A stretch of DNA of 64,000 nucleotides. Source: Ectothiorhodospira shaposhnikovii. GTDB taxonomy: Bacteria > Pseudomonadota > Gammaproteobacteria > Ectothiorhodospirales > Ectothiorhodospiraceae. Below, in pieces: positions 25,746-33,962 of this stretch; the stretch's first letter is position 1; each line of letters starts with the position of its first letter. Both the position numbers and the translations under genes were made by a program. The stretch is taken from NCBI RefSeq assembly GCF_022227765.1, contig NZ_JAJMLZ010000003.1:248001-312000 (forward strand). The letters are read 5' to 3'. Below the pieces are notes generated by a model that was given only the letters and a program-made list of their open reading frames with translations, was not told where the DNA came from and made no database searches.

Positions 25746-27377
25746 TTAGAGCATGTACCCTCGAATGGTGAAGAACAGGAACGCCGCAATCAGGGCCGTC
25801 GAGGGGACGGTGATCACCCAGGCGGCGACAATCCGGATCACCAGGGACCGCTTGACCAACTCCTTGCGATAAAGCTTGCGAATGCGCTTTCTTTCCCGCT
25901 TCGAGATGACGGTGGCCTCGGTTCGCGCCCGGTTCTTCGCCTTGAGTGCTTTGAGCATGATGCCGCGCTCGCGGATGTCGGCTGCCTTGAATGCGCGCAT
26001 GAAGCGGTCGAGGGATTCCCGTTCCTCGTCCGCATGGTGTTCCCGTATCTCTGCAAGGATCTTGTCGTAGTTTGTTTTCAGGTACTCGCGCAGGAAACCG
26101 ACCCCCATGACCGCACCAACGGCCACGTGCGTCGTACTCACGGGGAGACCGAGTTCGCTGGCAATCAATACGGTGATGGTCGCGGACATCGCAATGCAGT
26201 AGGCCCTCATCTGGTCCATTTCGGTGATTTCGCTGCCGATCGTGCGGATGACGCGGGCACCGAACAGCCACAGACCCACCGCCAGGCCCAGCGCCCCGAT
26301 CACCATCACCCAGAGCGGGATGGGGGCCGCCTGGGTGATTTCCGCGCCACCGGTACGGGTGACCTCGACGATGGCGGCCAACGGACCAATCGCGTTGGCG
26401 ACGTCGTTGGATCCATGGGCAAAACTCAGCATGGCGGCGGCAAAAATGAGCGGAATGTTGAATAGTCGGTTCACCCCCGTCTTGCTGTTTTCCACTTCTC
26501 CGATGCGAGTCAGCAGCGCCTTGACCAGTGCATAGGTCAGGAGTGCGACAACCATCCCGACGATCACCGCCGTGTGCAGATCCACTTTCATGATCCGGCT
26601 GAAGCCCTTGAGCATCATGTAGACGCCGAAGACGCCGCCCATGAATGCCACCAGCACCGGCACCCAGCGCATGGCGGCCGCATTCAGATCGGACTGGTAA
26701 GTGATGGTTCGCTTGATGACATACAGAAGGAAAGCGGCAATCCCCGCGCCCATCATGGGCGAGATGACCCAACTCATCACGATACGACCGATCACATCCC
26801 AGTTGGCGATGGCAAAGCCCGCCGCGGCGATGCCGGCACCGGCCACGGCACCCACGATGGAATGCGTGGTCGATACCGGAGCCCCCATGGCGGTGGCAAT
26901 GTTGATCCAGATGGCGGCCGCAAGCAGTGCCGCCATCATCACCCAGAGGAACGTGTCCGGGTTGGCGATCATTTCCGGATCGATGATGCCGCTGCGGATG
27001 GTGTTCACCACCTCGCCACCCGCAATGATGGCGCCCATTGCCTCGAACACGCCGGCGATGGCTAGCGCCCCGAGCAAGGTGATCGCGCCGGAACCCACCG
27101 CGGGACCTACGTTGTTGGCGACATCGTTGGCGCCGATGTTCATCGCCATGTAAGCCCCGATGATCGCGGCGAACACGACAAAACCCGCGCCGGCGGCTTC
27201 ACCCAGCGTCAGCTTGGCATAGACCGCGACTCCGATCAGGAAGAGGATGGCAATGCCAAAGCTGATCGATCTTCCCAGTCCGGATTCTCCGGCATGCTTG
27301 CTTCCGTCTTGCCCACCGACGAGGGGTGGCTGCAAGCCGCCGTCCCCGGTGCCGTTCGCTGATGAAGTGTTGGCCAT
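25746..27377 (-). CDS. PiT family inorganic phosphate transporter, long form
   Basis: A 543-residue membrane protein with both PiT signatures (GANDVANNVGPAVGSGAIT and HGSNDVANAIGPLAAIVEV) and the paired STTHSIVGA/STTHVAVGA motifs. Compared with 15825-17075 it has an N-terminal Gly/Ser-rich tail of about 35 residues. A charged cytoplasmic insert near the C-terminus (DEERESLDRFMRAFKAADIR and ISKRERKRIRKLYRKE) precedes the last helix. It is longer than most bacterial Pit proteins and has no DUF47 partner. It converges with hslO, four bases apart, and is divergent from the protease gene. The substrate could be phosphate or sulfate-like oxyanions; the family assignment is firm. Confidence 0.88.
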   Translation of the reverse strand: MANTSSANGTGDGGLQPPLVGGQDGSKHAGESGLGRSISFGIAILFLIGVAVYAKLTLGEAAGAGFVVFAAIIGAYMAMNIGANDVANNVGPAVGSGAITLLGALAIAGVFEAMGAIIAGGEVVNTIRSGIIDPEMIANPDTFLWVMMAALLAAAIWINIATAMGAPVSTTHSIVGAVAGAGIAAAGFAIANWDVIGRIVMSWVISPMMGAGIAAFLLYVIKRTITYQSDLNAAAMRWVPVLVAFMGGVFGVYMMLKGFSRIMKVDLHTAVIVGMVVALLTYALVKALLTRIGEVENSKTGVNRLFNIPLIFAAAMLSFAHGSNDVANAIGPLAAIVEVTRTGGAEITQAAPIPLWVMVIGALGLAVGLWLFGARVIRTIGSEITEMDQMRAYCIAMSATITVLIASELGLPVSTTHVAVGAVMGVGFLREYLKTNYDKILAEIREHHADEERESLDRFMRAFKAADIRERGIMLKALKAKNRARTEATVISKRERKRIRKLYRKELVKRSLVIRIVAAWVITVPSTALIAAFLFFTIRGYML

Positions 27378-27503
27378 GCTCGGATCTCCCCATGCCTTTG
27401 CTGTTTTCCGTCGACGCCGCTCGGCGACGCCCTTGCATCAAGGTGGCACTTTGTAACGGGATTGTTATCCTTTTGGCAACTTCCATCCGTGAGCAGGGCC
27501 GTC

Positions 27504-28028
27504 ATGAACAACGATCAATCCGCACGTCGTGCCGGCTGGATCATGCTGGCGTTGTTCTGGATGCTGGTCTTGGCGACCGGCACGTGGTTCTACCATGGGG
27601 TGCTGGAGCGACAGCACAATCCCAATCTGCACCTGCTTGGTGATGCCGGTGAGCACGGTGCGGGCATCGTCCTGCACCGGAACCGGTCAGGACACTACCT
27701 CGCCACCGGGCGGATCAATGGCGAGCCGGTGCATTTCCTGTTGGATACCGGCGCCACCTATGTGGCCGTGCCCGCCTCCCTGGCGGAGCAGTTGGGTTTG
27801 CAATCCACCGGCAGGGCTTGGTTCGAGACCGCGAATGGCCGCGTCCAGGGCGATCTTACCGTGCTGGATGAGGTACGCCTTGGGGATGTCGTGGTACACC
27901 GGGTCCGGGCCGTCATCATGCCGGACATGAGCGGCGACAGGGCGCTTCTGGGGATGAGCTTTCTGAATCATTTCGACATTCGCGTCCGCGACGGGCGCAT
28001 GGAACTCTCGCCCCCTGGAAGTCTTTGA
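27504..28028 (+). CDS. Membrane-anchored retropepsin-like aspartic protease (clan AA)
   Basis: A 174-residue protein with one N-terminal membrane helix (GWIMLALFWMLVLATGTWFY) and a periplasmic single-domain aspartic protease. The active-site triplet is FLLDTGATYVAVP, followed by the flap region ANGRVQGDLTVLDEVRLGDV and ALLGMSFLNHFDIRVRDGRM, the pattern of the bacterial TIGR02281 group. Such enzymes act as dimers. The ATG at 27504 gives a clean anchor, while a longer frame begins at 27462. Substrate unknown. Confidence 0.83.
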   Translation: MNNDQSARRAGWIMLALFWMLVLATGTWFYHGVLERQHNPNLHLLGDAGEHGAGIVLHRNRSGHYLATGRINGEPVHFLLDTGATYVAVPASLAEQLGLQSTGRAWFETANGRVQGDLTVLDEVRLGDVVVHRVRAVIMPDMSGDRALLGMSFLNHFDIRVRDGRMELSPPGSL

Positions 28029-28086
28029 CCGGGTGCGCAAGAGAGATTGAGCACCGAGGCTCGGGCCGCGGGAGTATGCTGTCCCC

Positions 28087-28872
28087 ATGAGGATGCACTG
28101 GCGCACGGGTCTTCTGCTGGGAGTGGGGTTTCTGGTCGTGACGGGCTTTCTCGCCCTGCCACCCATCCCGCAGCCCGAGAGCTACCATGATTTCGCGGCC
28201 GACAGGACCTGGCTGGGTATCCCGAACTTCCCTGACGTGGCCTCCAATCTGGCCTTTGTGGTGGTGGGCGTACTGGGAGTGATCTGGGTGGGCCGTCATC
28301 CTCACCGGTTCCGCGAGGCGCGACAGTCCTGGCCCTATCTGGCCTTTTTCAGCGCCGTGATACTGGTGGGCATCGGCTCGGGTTACTACCACTGGGCCCC
28401 GGACCATGGGCGGCTTTTCTGGGACCGTCTGGCCATGAGCCTGGCTTTCATGGCCATCCTGGCCGCCATCATGTCGGATCGGCTCGCTGATCAGCGGATC
28501 ATGGTGGTTCTGCCGGTGTTGCTCGTGTTCGGTGCCATGGGCGCCATCCACTGGTACTGGACCGAACTTCAGGGAGCCGGGGATCTGCGCCTCTACATGC
28601 TCACCCAGGCCCTGCCTCTGGTCCTGGGGATGTTGCTGGTGCTGCTCCATCCCGGCGCCTACACCCGCGACGCGGATCTGCTGGTGGCAGCCGGTTGGTA
28701 TCTGCTGGCACTGGCTGCCGACAGGCTCGACCATCCCATCCATGAGCTCACCGGTGGAGTCCTGAGTGGCCACACCCTCAAGCACCTCCTGGCCGCCCTG
28801 AGTGTGTACTGGGTCCTGCGCATGCTGCGTCGCCGTCGGTGGCGCCCCTTTCGTCCAGCTCCGGATCAATGA
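28087..28872 (+). CDS. Ceramidase-like (CREST superfamily) membrane hydrolase
   Basis: A 261-residue, seven-helix membrane protein. Motifs of the alkaline ceramidase/CREST superfamily are visible: SGYYHWAPDHGRLFWDRLAM (Ser-x3-His and Asp-Arg) and the C-terminal HTLKH zinc-ligand pair. An N-terminal helix, a periplasmic loop with SYHDFAADR and an asparagine-rich turn (NFPDVASNLAFV) also fit. The predicted activity is zinc-dependent amide hydrolysis of a lipid; the bacterial substrate is unknown. It begins 58 bases after the protease gene, and both could be on one transcript. Confidence 0.72.
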   Translation: MRMHWRTGLLLGVGFLVVTGFLALPPIPQPESYHDFAADRTWLGIPNFPDVASNLAFVVVGVLGVIWVGRHPHRFREARQSWPYLAFFSAVILVGIGSGYYHWAPDHGRLFWDRLAMSLAFMAILAAIMSDRLADQRIMVVLPVLLVFGAMGAIHWYWTELQGAGDLRLYMLTQALPLVLGMLLVLLHPGAYTRDADLLVAAGWYLLALAADRLDHPIHELTGGVLSGHTLKHLLAALSVYWVLRMLRRRRWRPFRPAPDQ

Positions 28873-28958
28873 TGATGCTGTTCGAAAGGCATTGGGCCTG
28901 CCGTTGGCATCAAGTTTTTCAGAAGTAGGGCCAGGGCAGGGTGGAAACCTCAGGGGCT

Positions 28959-28997
28959 GGTGTACGATTGACCCGGTACACCCCTATCCACTGATAG
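28959..28997 (+). promoter_or_regulatory. Inverted repeat overlapping a candidate promoter of the DUF456 gene
   Basis: GGTGTAC (28959-28965) and GTACACC (28976-28982) form perfect seven-base arms ten bases apart. TTGACC (28968-28973) lies inside the loop and TGATAG (28992-28997) follows 18 bases later. An operator overlapping a promoter is a reasonable reading; the repressor is unknown. Confidence 0.4.
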
Positions 28998-29004
28998 CCT
29001 CCCC

Positions 29005-29484
29005 ATGCTTGCCATTACCTGGTTCCTTGCCGTTCTGCTCATCATTCTGGGGCTTGTGGGACTTGTCCTGCCGGCGTTGCCGGGTCCGTTGCTCTTGTTT
29101 GCCGGTTTGTGGACCGCGGCCTGGGCGGAGGGGTTCGCCCACGTGGGTACGAAAACCTTGATCGTGCTGGGTCTGCTCGCGGCCCTGGCCTTTCTGGCGG
29201 ACTTTGTGGCAGGTGCCTTCGGTGCCCGGCGCTATGGGGCATCCGGCCGCTCCATCCTCGGAGCCACCCTGGGAGCCGTGGTGGGGATGTTTTTTGGACT
29301 CATCGGTTTGTTGCTGGGTCCGTTTCTGGGTGCCGTGTTGGGTGAGCTGTCGGCCCGTCGCGACTTGGTGGCCGCTGGGCGTGCCGGTTGGGGGGCCACC
29401 CTTGGGCTGATATTGGGTACCGCCGCCAAGCTGGCTCTGGGCATTACCATGGTGGCGTTGTTTTTGGCAGTGCGGTTCTTATAG
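29005..29484 (+). CDS. DUF456 family membrane protein
   Basis: A 159-residue protein with four or five hydrophobic segments rich in Gly and Leu. Family features include the N-terminal LVLPALPGPLLLFAGLW, the central FGARRYGASGRSILGATLGAVVGMF and the glycine-zipper repeat GLIGLLLGPFLGAVLGEL. The length is normal for DUF456, whose function is not known; glycine-zipper packing suggests oligomeric membrane structure. It is read alone and converges on cysA with a 29-base gap. Confidence 0.8.
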   Translation: MLAITWFLAVLLIILGLVGLVLPALPGPLLLFAGLWTAAWAEGFAHVGTKTLIVLGLLAALAFLADFVAGAFGARRYGASGRSILGATLGAVVGMFFGLIGLLLGPFLGAVLGELSARRDLVAAGRAGWGATLGLILGTAAKLALGITMVALFLAVRFL

Positions 29485-29513
29485 GGATGGCGGCCCACCC
29501 GACAGGCCCGCAA

Positions 29514-30593
29514 TCAGCCGGTGGCCCGCGTGCCGTTGTCCATAAAGACGCGGCTGTTGAGGGGCCGCACCCAGGTGTCCGAGCCCCGGGACAAGCCCAG
29601 GGACCTGAGCCGGCTCTTGGGCAGCTCGGCGTGGATCAGGTCCTTGCCGCCCGCCACCTTGAGTTCGAGGCGGGCAGTTGGCCCGACCACCGTGATGCCT
29701 TCGATCACGGCCGCCAGTGCGCCTTGTGCGCTGCCGTCCGGCAGGATCTCGATGTCGTGGGGACGGACATAGGCCAGTCCGTGGCCTTGCGGCTGATCTT
29801 CCGGTGTTGAAGTGGGCAGGGCCAGATCGCCGATGCGGGCCTGTCCGTCCTGGACCCGGGCGTGGAACAGGTTGACCTGGCCCAGGAAGCTGAACACGAA
29901 GGGATTGGCGGGGTGATCGTAGACTTCCTCGGGGGTGCCTTCCTGTTCCACCCGGCCCTGGTTCATCACCACGATCCGGTCCGATACCTCCAGAGCCTCT
30001 TCCTGGTCATGGGTGACGAACACACTGGTGAGATGGATCTCGTCGTGGAGGCGGCGAAGCCAGCGCCGCAGTTCGGCGCGCACCTTGGCGTCCAGTGCGC
30101 CGAAGGGTTCATCCAGCAGCAGCACCTTGGGTTCCACCGCCAGGGCGCGGGCCAGGGCGATGCGCTGCCGCTGTCCGCCGGAGAGCTGGGAGGGAAGGCG
30201 GTTGGCGGTCCAGTCCAGCTGTACCAGTTCCAGCAGGCGCATGACCCGTGTCCGGATCTCGGCCTTGCCGGGTCGCAGACGCCGGGGTTTGACGGTGAGG
30301 CCGTAGGCCACGTTGTCGAACACGGTCATGTGCTTGAACAGGGCGTAATGCTGGAACACGAAGCCGACGCCCCGCCGACTGACGTGGACATCGGTGGCAT
30401 CCTCGCCATGGAAACGGATGCGTCCCGAGTCGGGAAATTCCAGGCCGGCGATGATGCGCAGCAGGGTGGTCTTGCCGGATCCGGAGGGACCCAGCAGGGC
30501 GGTGAGCTGACCCTCGGGAAGGGACAGGCTGACGTCGTCCACGGCCACGAAATGGCCGTAGCGCTTGTTGATGTGTTCGATTTCAATGCTCAT
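29514..30593 (-). CDS. cysA: Sulfate/thiosulfate ABC transporter ATP-binding protein
   Basis: A 359-residue ATPase of the sulfate importer. Walker [12 protein letters not shown], signature [16 protein letters not shown], Walker [13 protein letters not shown] and H-loop [15 protein letters not shown] are all intact. The C-terminal regulatory (TOBE-like) domain with [10 protein letters not shown] is CysA-type. The ATG at 30593 starts the canonical [13 protein letters not shown]. An in-frame GTG at 30644 would overlap cysW by four bases and add 17 residues. It is the last gene of sbp-cysT-cysW-cysA. Confidence 0.94.
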   Translation of the reverse strand: MSIEIEHINKRYGHFVAVDDVSLSLPEGQLTALLGPSGSGKTTLLRIIAGLEFPDSGRIRFHGEDATDVHVSRRGVGFVFQHYALFKHMTVFDNVAYGLTVKPRRLRPGKAEIRTRVMRLLELVQLDWTANRLPSQLSGGQRQRIALARALAVEPKVLLLDEPFGALDAKVRAELRRWLRRLHDEIHLTSVFVTHDQEEALEVSDRIVVMNQGRVEQEGTPEEVYDHPANPFVFSFLGQVNLFHARVQDGQARIGDLALPTSTPEDQPQGHGLAYVRPHDIEILPDGSAQGALAAVIEGITVVGPTARLELKVAGGKDLIHAELPKSRLRSLGLSRGSDTWVRPLNSRVFMDNGTRATG

Positions 30594-30640
30594 GGGCTGT
30601 CCGCGGGATGTGGTCTGTCTGAAAGTGAAAAGGGTCGGGG

Positions 30641-31528
30641 TCACGCTGCTGCCTGGTGGCGTTGGCGTTCGTCACGCCACTCCACCAGGCTCTTCACGGC
30701 GATGGTGACGATGGCCAGCCCCGCCAGCAGGGAAGACACGGCAAAGGCGGCGGTGAACAGATACTCGTTGTAGAGCACCTCGATGTGCAGGGGCATGGTG
30801 TTGGTCTCGCCGCGGATGCGTCCGGAAACGATGGCGACGGCACCGAATTCCCCCATGGCCCTTGCGTTACACAGGATCACCCCGTAGATCACCCCCCATT
30901 TGATGTTGGGCAGGGTGACGCGCCAGAAGGTCTGCCAGCCGTTGGCGCCCAGGGTGAGGGAGGATTCCTCCTCCTCCTTGCCCTGTTGCTGCATGAGGGG
31001 GATCAGTTCCCGGGCCACGAAAGGCATTGTGCCGAAGGCGATGACGATGATGATCCCCGGCACGGCGAAGATGATGCGCAGGTCATGTTCCGCCAGCCAG
31101 GGACCCAGCCAGCCCTGACTGCCCAGCAGGATGACGAAGATCAGGCCCACCACCACCGGGGAGATGGCAAAGGGCAGATCGATCAGCGTGATCAGCACGG
31201 ATTTGCCGCGGAACTCGAACTTGGCAATGGCCCAGGCGGCCATGACGCCGAACGCCAGGTTGAGCGGCACCACGATGGCCACCACCAGCAGGGTGAGGCG
31301 GATGGCGGCCAGGGCATCCGGTTCGGTGATGGCGGCGTACCAGACCTGCAGACCCTGCTCGAAGGCGCCGTACAGCACCACGGCCAGGGGCAGGACCAGA
31401 AACAGGCCCAGAAAGGTCAGGGCGATGCCGATGAGCAGGCGGCGGATCCAGGCCGGCTCTTCCGTGGCCCGTTGCCAGGCGGGGGCCTCGGAAGACAGTG
31501 GGGGAATGGGGGAGGCAAGGCTACTCAT
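30641..31528 (-). CDS. cysW: Sulfate ABC transporter permease CysW
   Basis: A 295-residue inner-membrane permease with six helices. The EAA-type coupling loop is [20 protein letters not shown], and [20 protein letters not shown] is specific for CysW. GGAGAG lies before the ATG. It pairs with CysT as a heterodimer driven by CysA and is in the middle of the sulfate operon. Confidence 0.94.
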   Translation of the reverse strand: MSSLASPIPPLSSEAPAWQRATEEPAWIRRLLIGIALTFLGLFLVLPLAVVLYGAFEQGLQVWYAAITEPDALAAIRLTLLVVAIVVPLNLAFGVMAAWAIAKFEFRGKSVLITLIDLPFAISPVVVGLIFVILLGSQGWLGPWLAEHDLRIIFAVPGIIIVIAFGTMPFVARELIPLMQQQGKEEEESSLTLGANGWQTFWRVTLPNIKWGVIYGVILCNARAMGEFGAVAIVSGRIRGETNTMPLHIEVLYNEYLFTAAFAVSSLLAGLAIVTIAVKSLVEWRDERQRHQAAA

Positions 31529-31546
31529 GGGATCTCTCCGGCGGGG

Positions 31547-32380
31547 TCAGCGGCGGGTGTGGCGGGCGGTCCACCACTGCAGGGCATTGATCAGCAGCAG
31601 CAGTACGAAGGCGGCCAGCAGCATCACGGTGCCGATGGCGGCCGCGCCGGGATAGTCGTACTGCTCGGCCTTAGCCACGATCAGCAGCGGCGTGATCTCG
31701 GTGCGAAACGGCAGATTGCCGGCGATGAAGATCACCGAGCCGTACTCTCCCAGGGCCCGGGCGAAGGCCAGGGCAAAGCCGGTGAGCAGGGCGGGCAGCA
31801 GGGCCGGCAGGATCACCCGCCGCAGGGTGGTCAGGCGGTTTGCGCCCAGAATGGCGGAGGCCTCTTCCAGTTCCCGGTCCAGGTCTTCCAGTACCGGCTG
31901 CACGGTACGCACCACGAAGGGCAGGCCGATGTAGGTGAGGGCCACCACCACGCCCAGCTGGGTATAGGCCACGCGCAGACCCAGGATCTCCAGGTATTGC
32001 CCCACCCAGCCGGTGGAGGCGTACAGGGTGACCAGGGCGATGCCGGCCACGGCGGTGGGCATGGCAAAGGGCAGATCCACCAGGGCGTCGATCACCCGCT
32101 TGCCGAAGAACCGGTAGCGCACCAGCACCCAGGCGACGATGGCGCCGAACACCAGGTTCAACAGGGCGGCGATCAGCGAGGCGCCGAAGGACAGCTTGTA
32201 GGAGGCCACCACCTGCCGGTGGCTGACGGCCTGCCAGAAATCCGCCCAGCTCATCTGGGCGGTATACAGCAGGAAGGCGCCGATGGGGATCAGCAGGATC
32301 AGTCCCAGGTAAAACAGGGTGAAACCCAGGGTGATCCCGAACCCGGGAATCACGCTGGGTTGTCGCAAGGCCAGTGTCAT
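31547..32380 (-). CDS. cysT: Sulfate ABC transporter permease CysT (CysU)
   Basis: A 277-residue permease, partner of CysW. The coupling loop is EASAILGANRLTTLRRVILP, and ALGEYGSVIFIAGNLPFRTEI is the CysT-type ending. An N-terminal helix and five further helices are clear. GTGATG at the 5' end offers two starts; the ATG at 32380 has GGAG about ten bases upstream. It lies 93 bases after sbp, with stem-loops between the two. Confidence 0.94.
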   Translation of the reverse strand: MTLALRQPSVIPGFGITLGFTLFYLGLILLIPIGAFLLYTAQMSWADFWQAVSHRQVVASYKLSFGASLIAALLNLVFGAIVAWVLVRYRFFGKRVIDALVDLPFAMPTAVAGIALVTLYASTGWVGQYLEILGLRVAYTQLGVVVALTYIGLPFVVRTVQPVLEDLDRELEEASAILGANRLTTLRRVILPALLPALLTGFALAFARALGEYGSVIFIAGNLPFRTEITPLLIVAKAEQYDYPGAAAIGTVMLLAAFVLLLLINALQWWTARHTRR

Positions 32381-32457
32381 CACTCACGCTCCATGAGATA
32401 AGGTTTGATCGGATCCCATCGCCCATCAGTGGGCCGGTCCCCGCGTGGGAGCCGACC

Positions 32458-32473
32458 CACCGGCGAACCGGTG
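32458..32473 (-). other. UUCG-capped hairpin directly after the sbp stop codon
   Basis: On the minus strand CACCGG-TTCG-CCGGTG forms a six-base stem with a UUCG tetraloop, abutting the sbp stop. A second, larger imperfect stem follows (GTGGGTCGG with CCGGCCCAC). There is no T-run. It most likely stabilises sbp mRNA or limits read-through into cysT. Confidence 0.5.
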
Positions 32474-33496
32474 TCAGTGGATCTCGGCCAGAATGCGGTC
32501 GAACACCCCGCCGTCGTTGAAATGGGTGTCCTGGGCATTGCGCCAGCCGCCGAACCAGTCATCCACGGTGTGCAGCTTCACTTCGGGGAAACGGTCGGAG
32601 AACTCCGCCAGGATCCCGGGATTGGAGGGGCGGTAATAGTGTTTGCCCGCCAGCCGCTGGGCCGTCTCGCCATACAGGAACTCCAGGTAGGCCTGGGCGG
32701 GTTCGCGGGTGCCCTTGCGGTCCACGTTGCGATCCACCACGGTCACCGGCGGTTCGGCCAGGATGCTCACCGATGGCACCACGATTTCGTACTGACCCCG
32801 ACCCAGCTGTTCCACGGCGAGGAAGGCCTCGTTCTCCCAGGCGATGAAGACATCGCCGATGCGCCGCTGCACGAAGGTGTTGGTGGCGCCGCGGGCCGCG
32901 GGATCCAGCACCGGCACATTGGCGTAGATGTCGCGTACGAATTCGTAGGCCTTCGCCTCATCGCCATACTTTTCCAGGGCATACCCCCAGGCCGCCAGGT
33001 AATTCCAGCGGGCGCCGCCGGAGGTTTTGGGGTTGGGGGTGATCACCTGGACGTCCTTGCGCACCAGGTCATCCCAGTCGCGGATGTTCTTGGGATTTCC
33101 GGCCCGCACCAGCAGGACGATGGTGGAGGTATAGGGAGAACTGTTTTGCGGCAGGCGGGTTTGCCAGTCTTCGGGGATGAGTTGGGCCCGGTCGTGCAGG
33201 GCATCCACGTCGTAGGCCAGGGCCAGGGTCACCACGTCGGCATCCAGGCCGTCGATCACCGAGCGGGCCTGGGACCCGGAGCCGCCGTGGGACATGCGCA
33301 CGGTGACCCGCTGACCTGTTTCGGCCTCCCAGTGGGCGGCGAAGGCGTTGTTGTATTCCCGATAGAACTCCCGGGTGGGGTCATACGAGACATTCAGCAA
33401 GGTGACAGCCTGCTGGGCCAGGGCACCTCCTGACAGCCCCAGTGCCAGGGCGGTGACGCCGGAGAGGGCGAGGCGGGAAAAACGGGATCTGGGCAT
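32474..33496 (-). CDS. sbp: Periplasmic sulfate-binding protein
   Basis: A 340-residue solute-binding protein. A signal peptide of about 27 residues ends at GGALAQQ. Family motifs are [41 protein letters not shown] (quoted here as [12 protein letters not shown] and [10 protein letters not shown]), [18 protein letters not shown] and the C-terminal [11 protein letters not shown]. The binding-site Ser/Gly pattern is that of Sbp/CysP. It heads the sbp-cysT-cysW-cysA operon and is followed by hairpins, which would raise its level relative to the membrane subunits. The leader upstream contains dispersed repeats. Confidence 0.93.
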   Translation of the reverse strand: MPRSRFSRLALSGVTALALGLSGGALAQQAVTLLNVSYDPTREFYREYNNAFAAHWEAETGQRVTVRMSHGGSGSQARSVIDGLDADVVTLALAYDVDALHDRAQLIPEDWQTRLPQNSSPYTSTIVLLVRAGNPKNIRDWDDLVRKDVQVITPNPKTSGGARWNYLAAWGYALEKYGDEAKAYEFVRDIYANVPVLDPAARGATNTFVQRRIGDVFIAWENEAFLAVEQLGRGQYEIVVPSVSILAEPPVTVVDRNVDRKGTREPAQAYLEFLYGETAQRLAGKHYYRPSNPGILAEFSDRFPEVKLHTVDDWFGGWRNAQDTHFNDGGVFDRILAEIH

Positions 33497-33606
33497 GATG
33501 AAAGGACTCCGTCAGTGTTGCTATGGGTTGGGAAACATTGAATCCGTCGTCTTCCGTCATCCCTGCATAAGGAGGCCGTGACGGAATTTTCAGCCTGTGC
33601 AACTGG

Positions 33607-33752
33607 TGGATTCCCGCTTTCGCGGGAATGACGCACAGTCAGGAACCTGTCGTGGTTGTCCTTGCTGCGGTCTGCCGCTTTCGCGGGAATGATGCAGTGC
33701 GGAACCCGTCTCGGTTGCCTTTGCTGCGGCCTGCCGCTTGGGCGGGAACGAC
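33607..33752. repeat. Three dispersed palindromic repeat units upstream of sbp
   Basis: ATTCCCGC-TTTC-GCGGGAAT at 33610-33629 is intact. Two further units, CCGCTTTCGCGGGAATGATG (33674-33693) and CCGCTTGGGCGGGAACGAC (about 33732-33750), have lost part of the left arm. They recur about every 60 bases, separated by related AACC(C/T)GTC-GGTT-CCTTGCTGCGG(T/C)CTG spacers, so the array probably grew by tandem duplication. Confidence 0.65.
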
Positions 33753-33759
33753 GGATTCA

Positions 33760-33962
33760 GGCTCCCTGGAATATTTCTTTTTTTTCTATCAATGAGAGAT
33801 TGCTTGCACTTAATTGAATATCAAAAGGCGTGCCAATTGAATAAATCCACTGATAACAATGTTTTATCGCTATCAATCAGCGGTTCGATAGAAAAGGTTG
33901 TTTTATAAAGCGATTTTTTGGTGATATAAAACGATTGATCTTTTTATTTGGTGAGAATCCTG
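33760..33962. other. AT-rich intergenic segment before the sigma-54 activator
   Basis: About 200 bases of strongly AT-rich DNA in a GC-rich setting. It contains repeated TATCAAT/ATTGATC elements, for example CGCTATCAATCAGCG and CGATTGATC, and near-repeats of GTTTTAT-n-GCGAT. It probably includes the promoter of the activator gene. No sigma-54 -24/-12 element was found. Confidence 0.4.

Noticed and set aside
27430-27475. Pho box upstream of the second PiT gene
   Set aside because: A single CGTTACA-like half-site is present on the minus strand, but the second unit (GCCACCT) does not match.
30656-32401. Plus-strand frame of 581 codons over cysW and cysT
   Set aside because: His/Gln/Gly-rich antisense shadow of two well-conserved permease genes.
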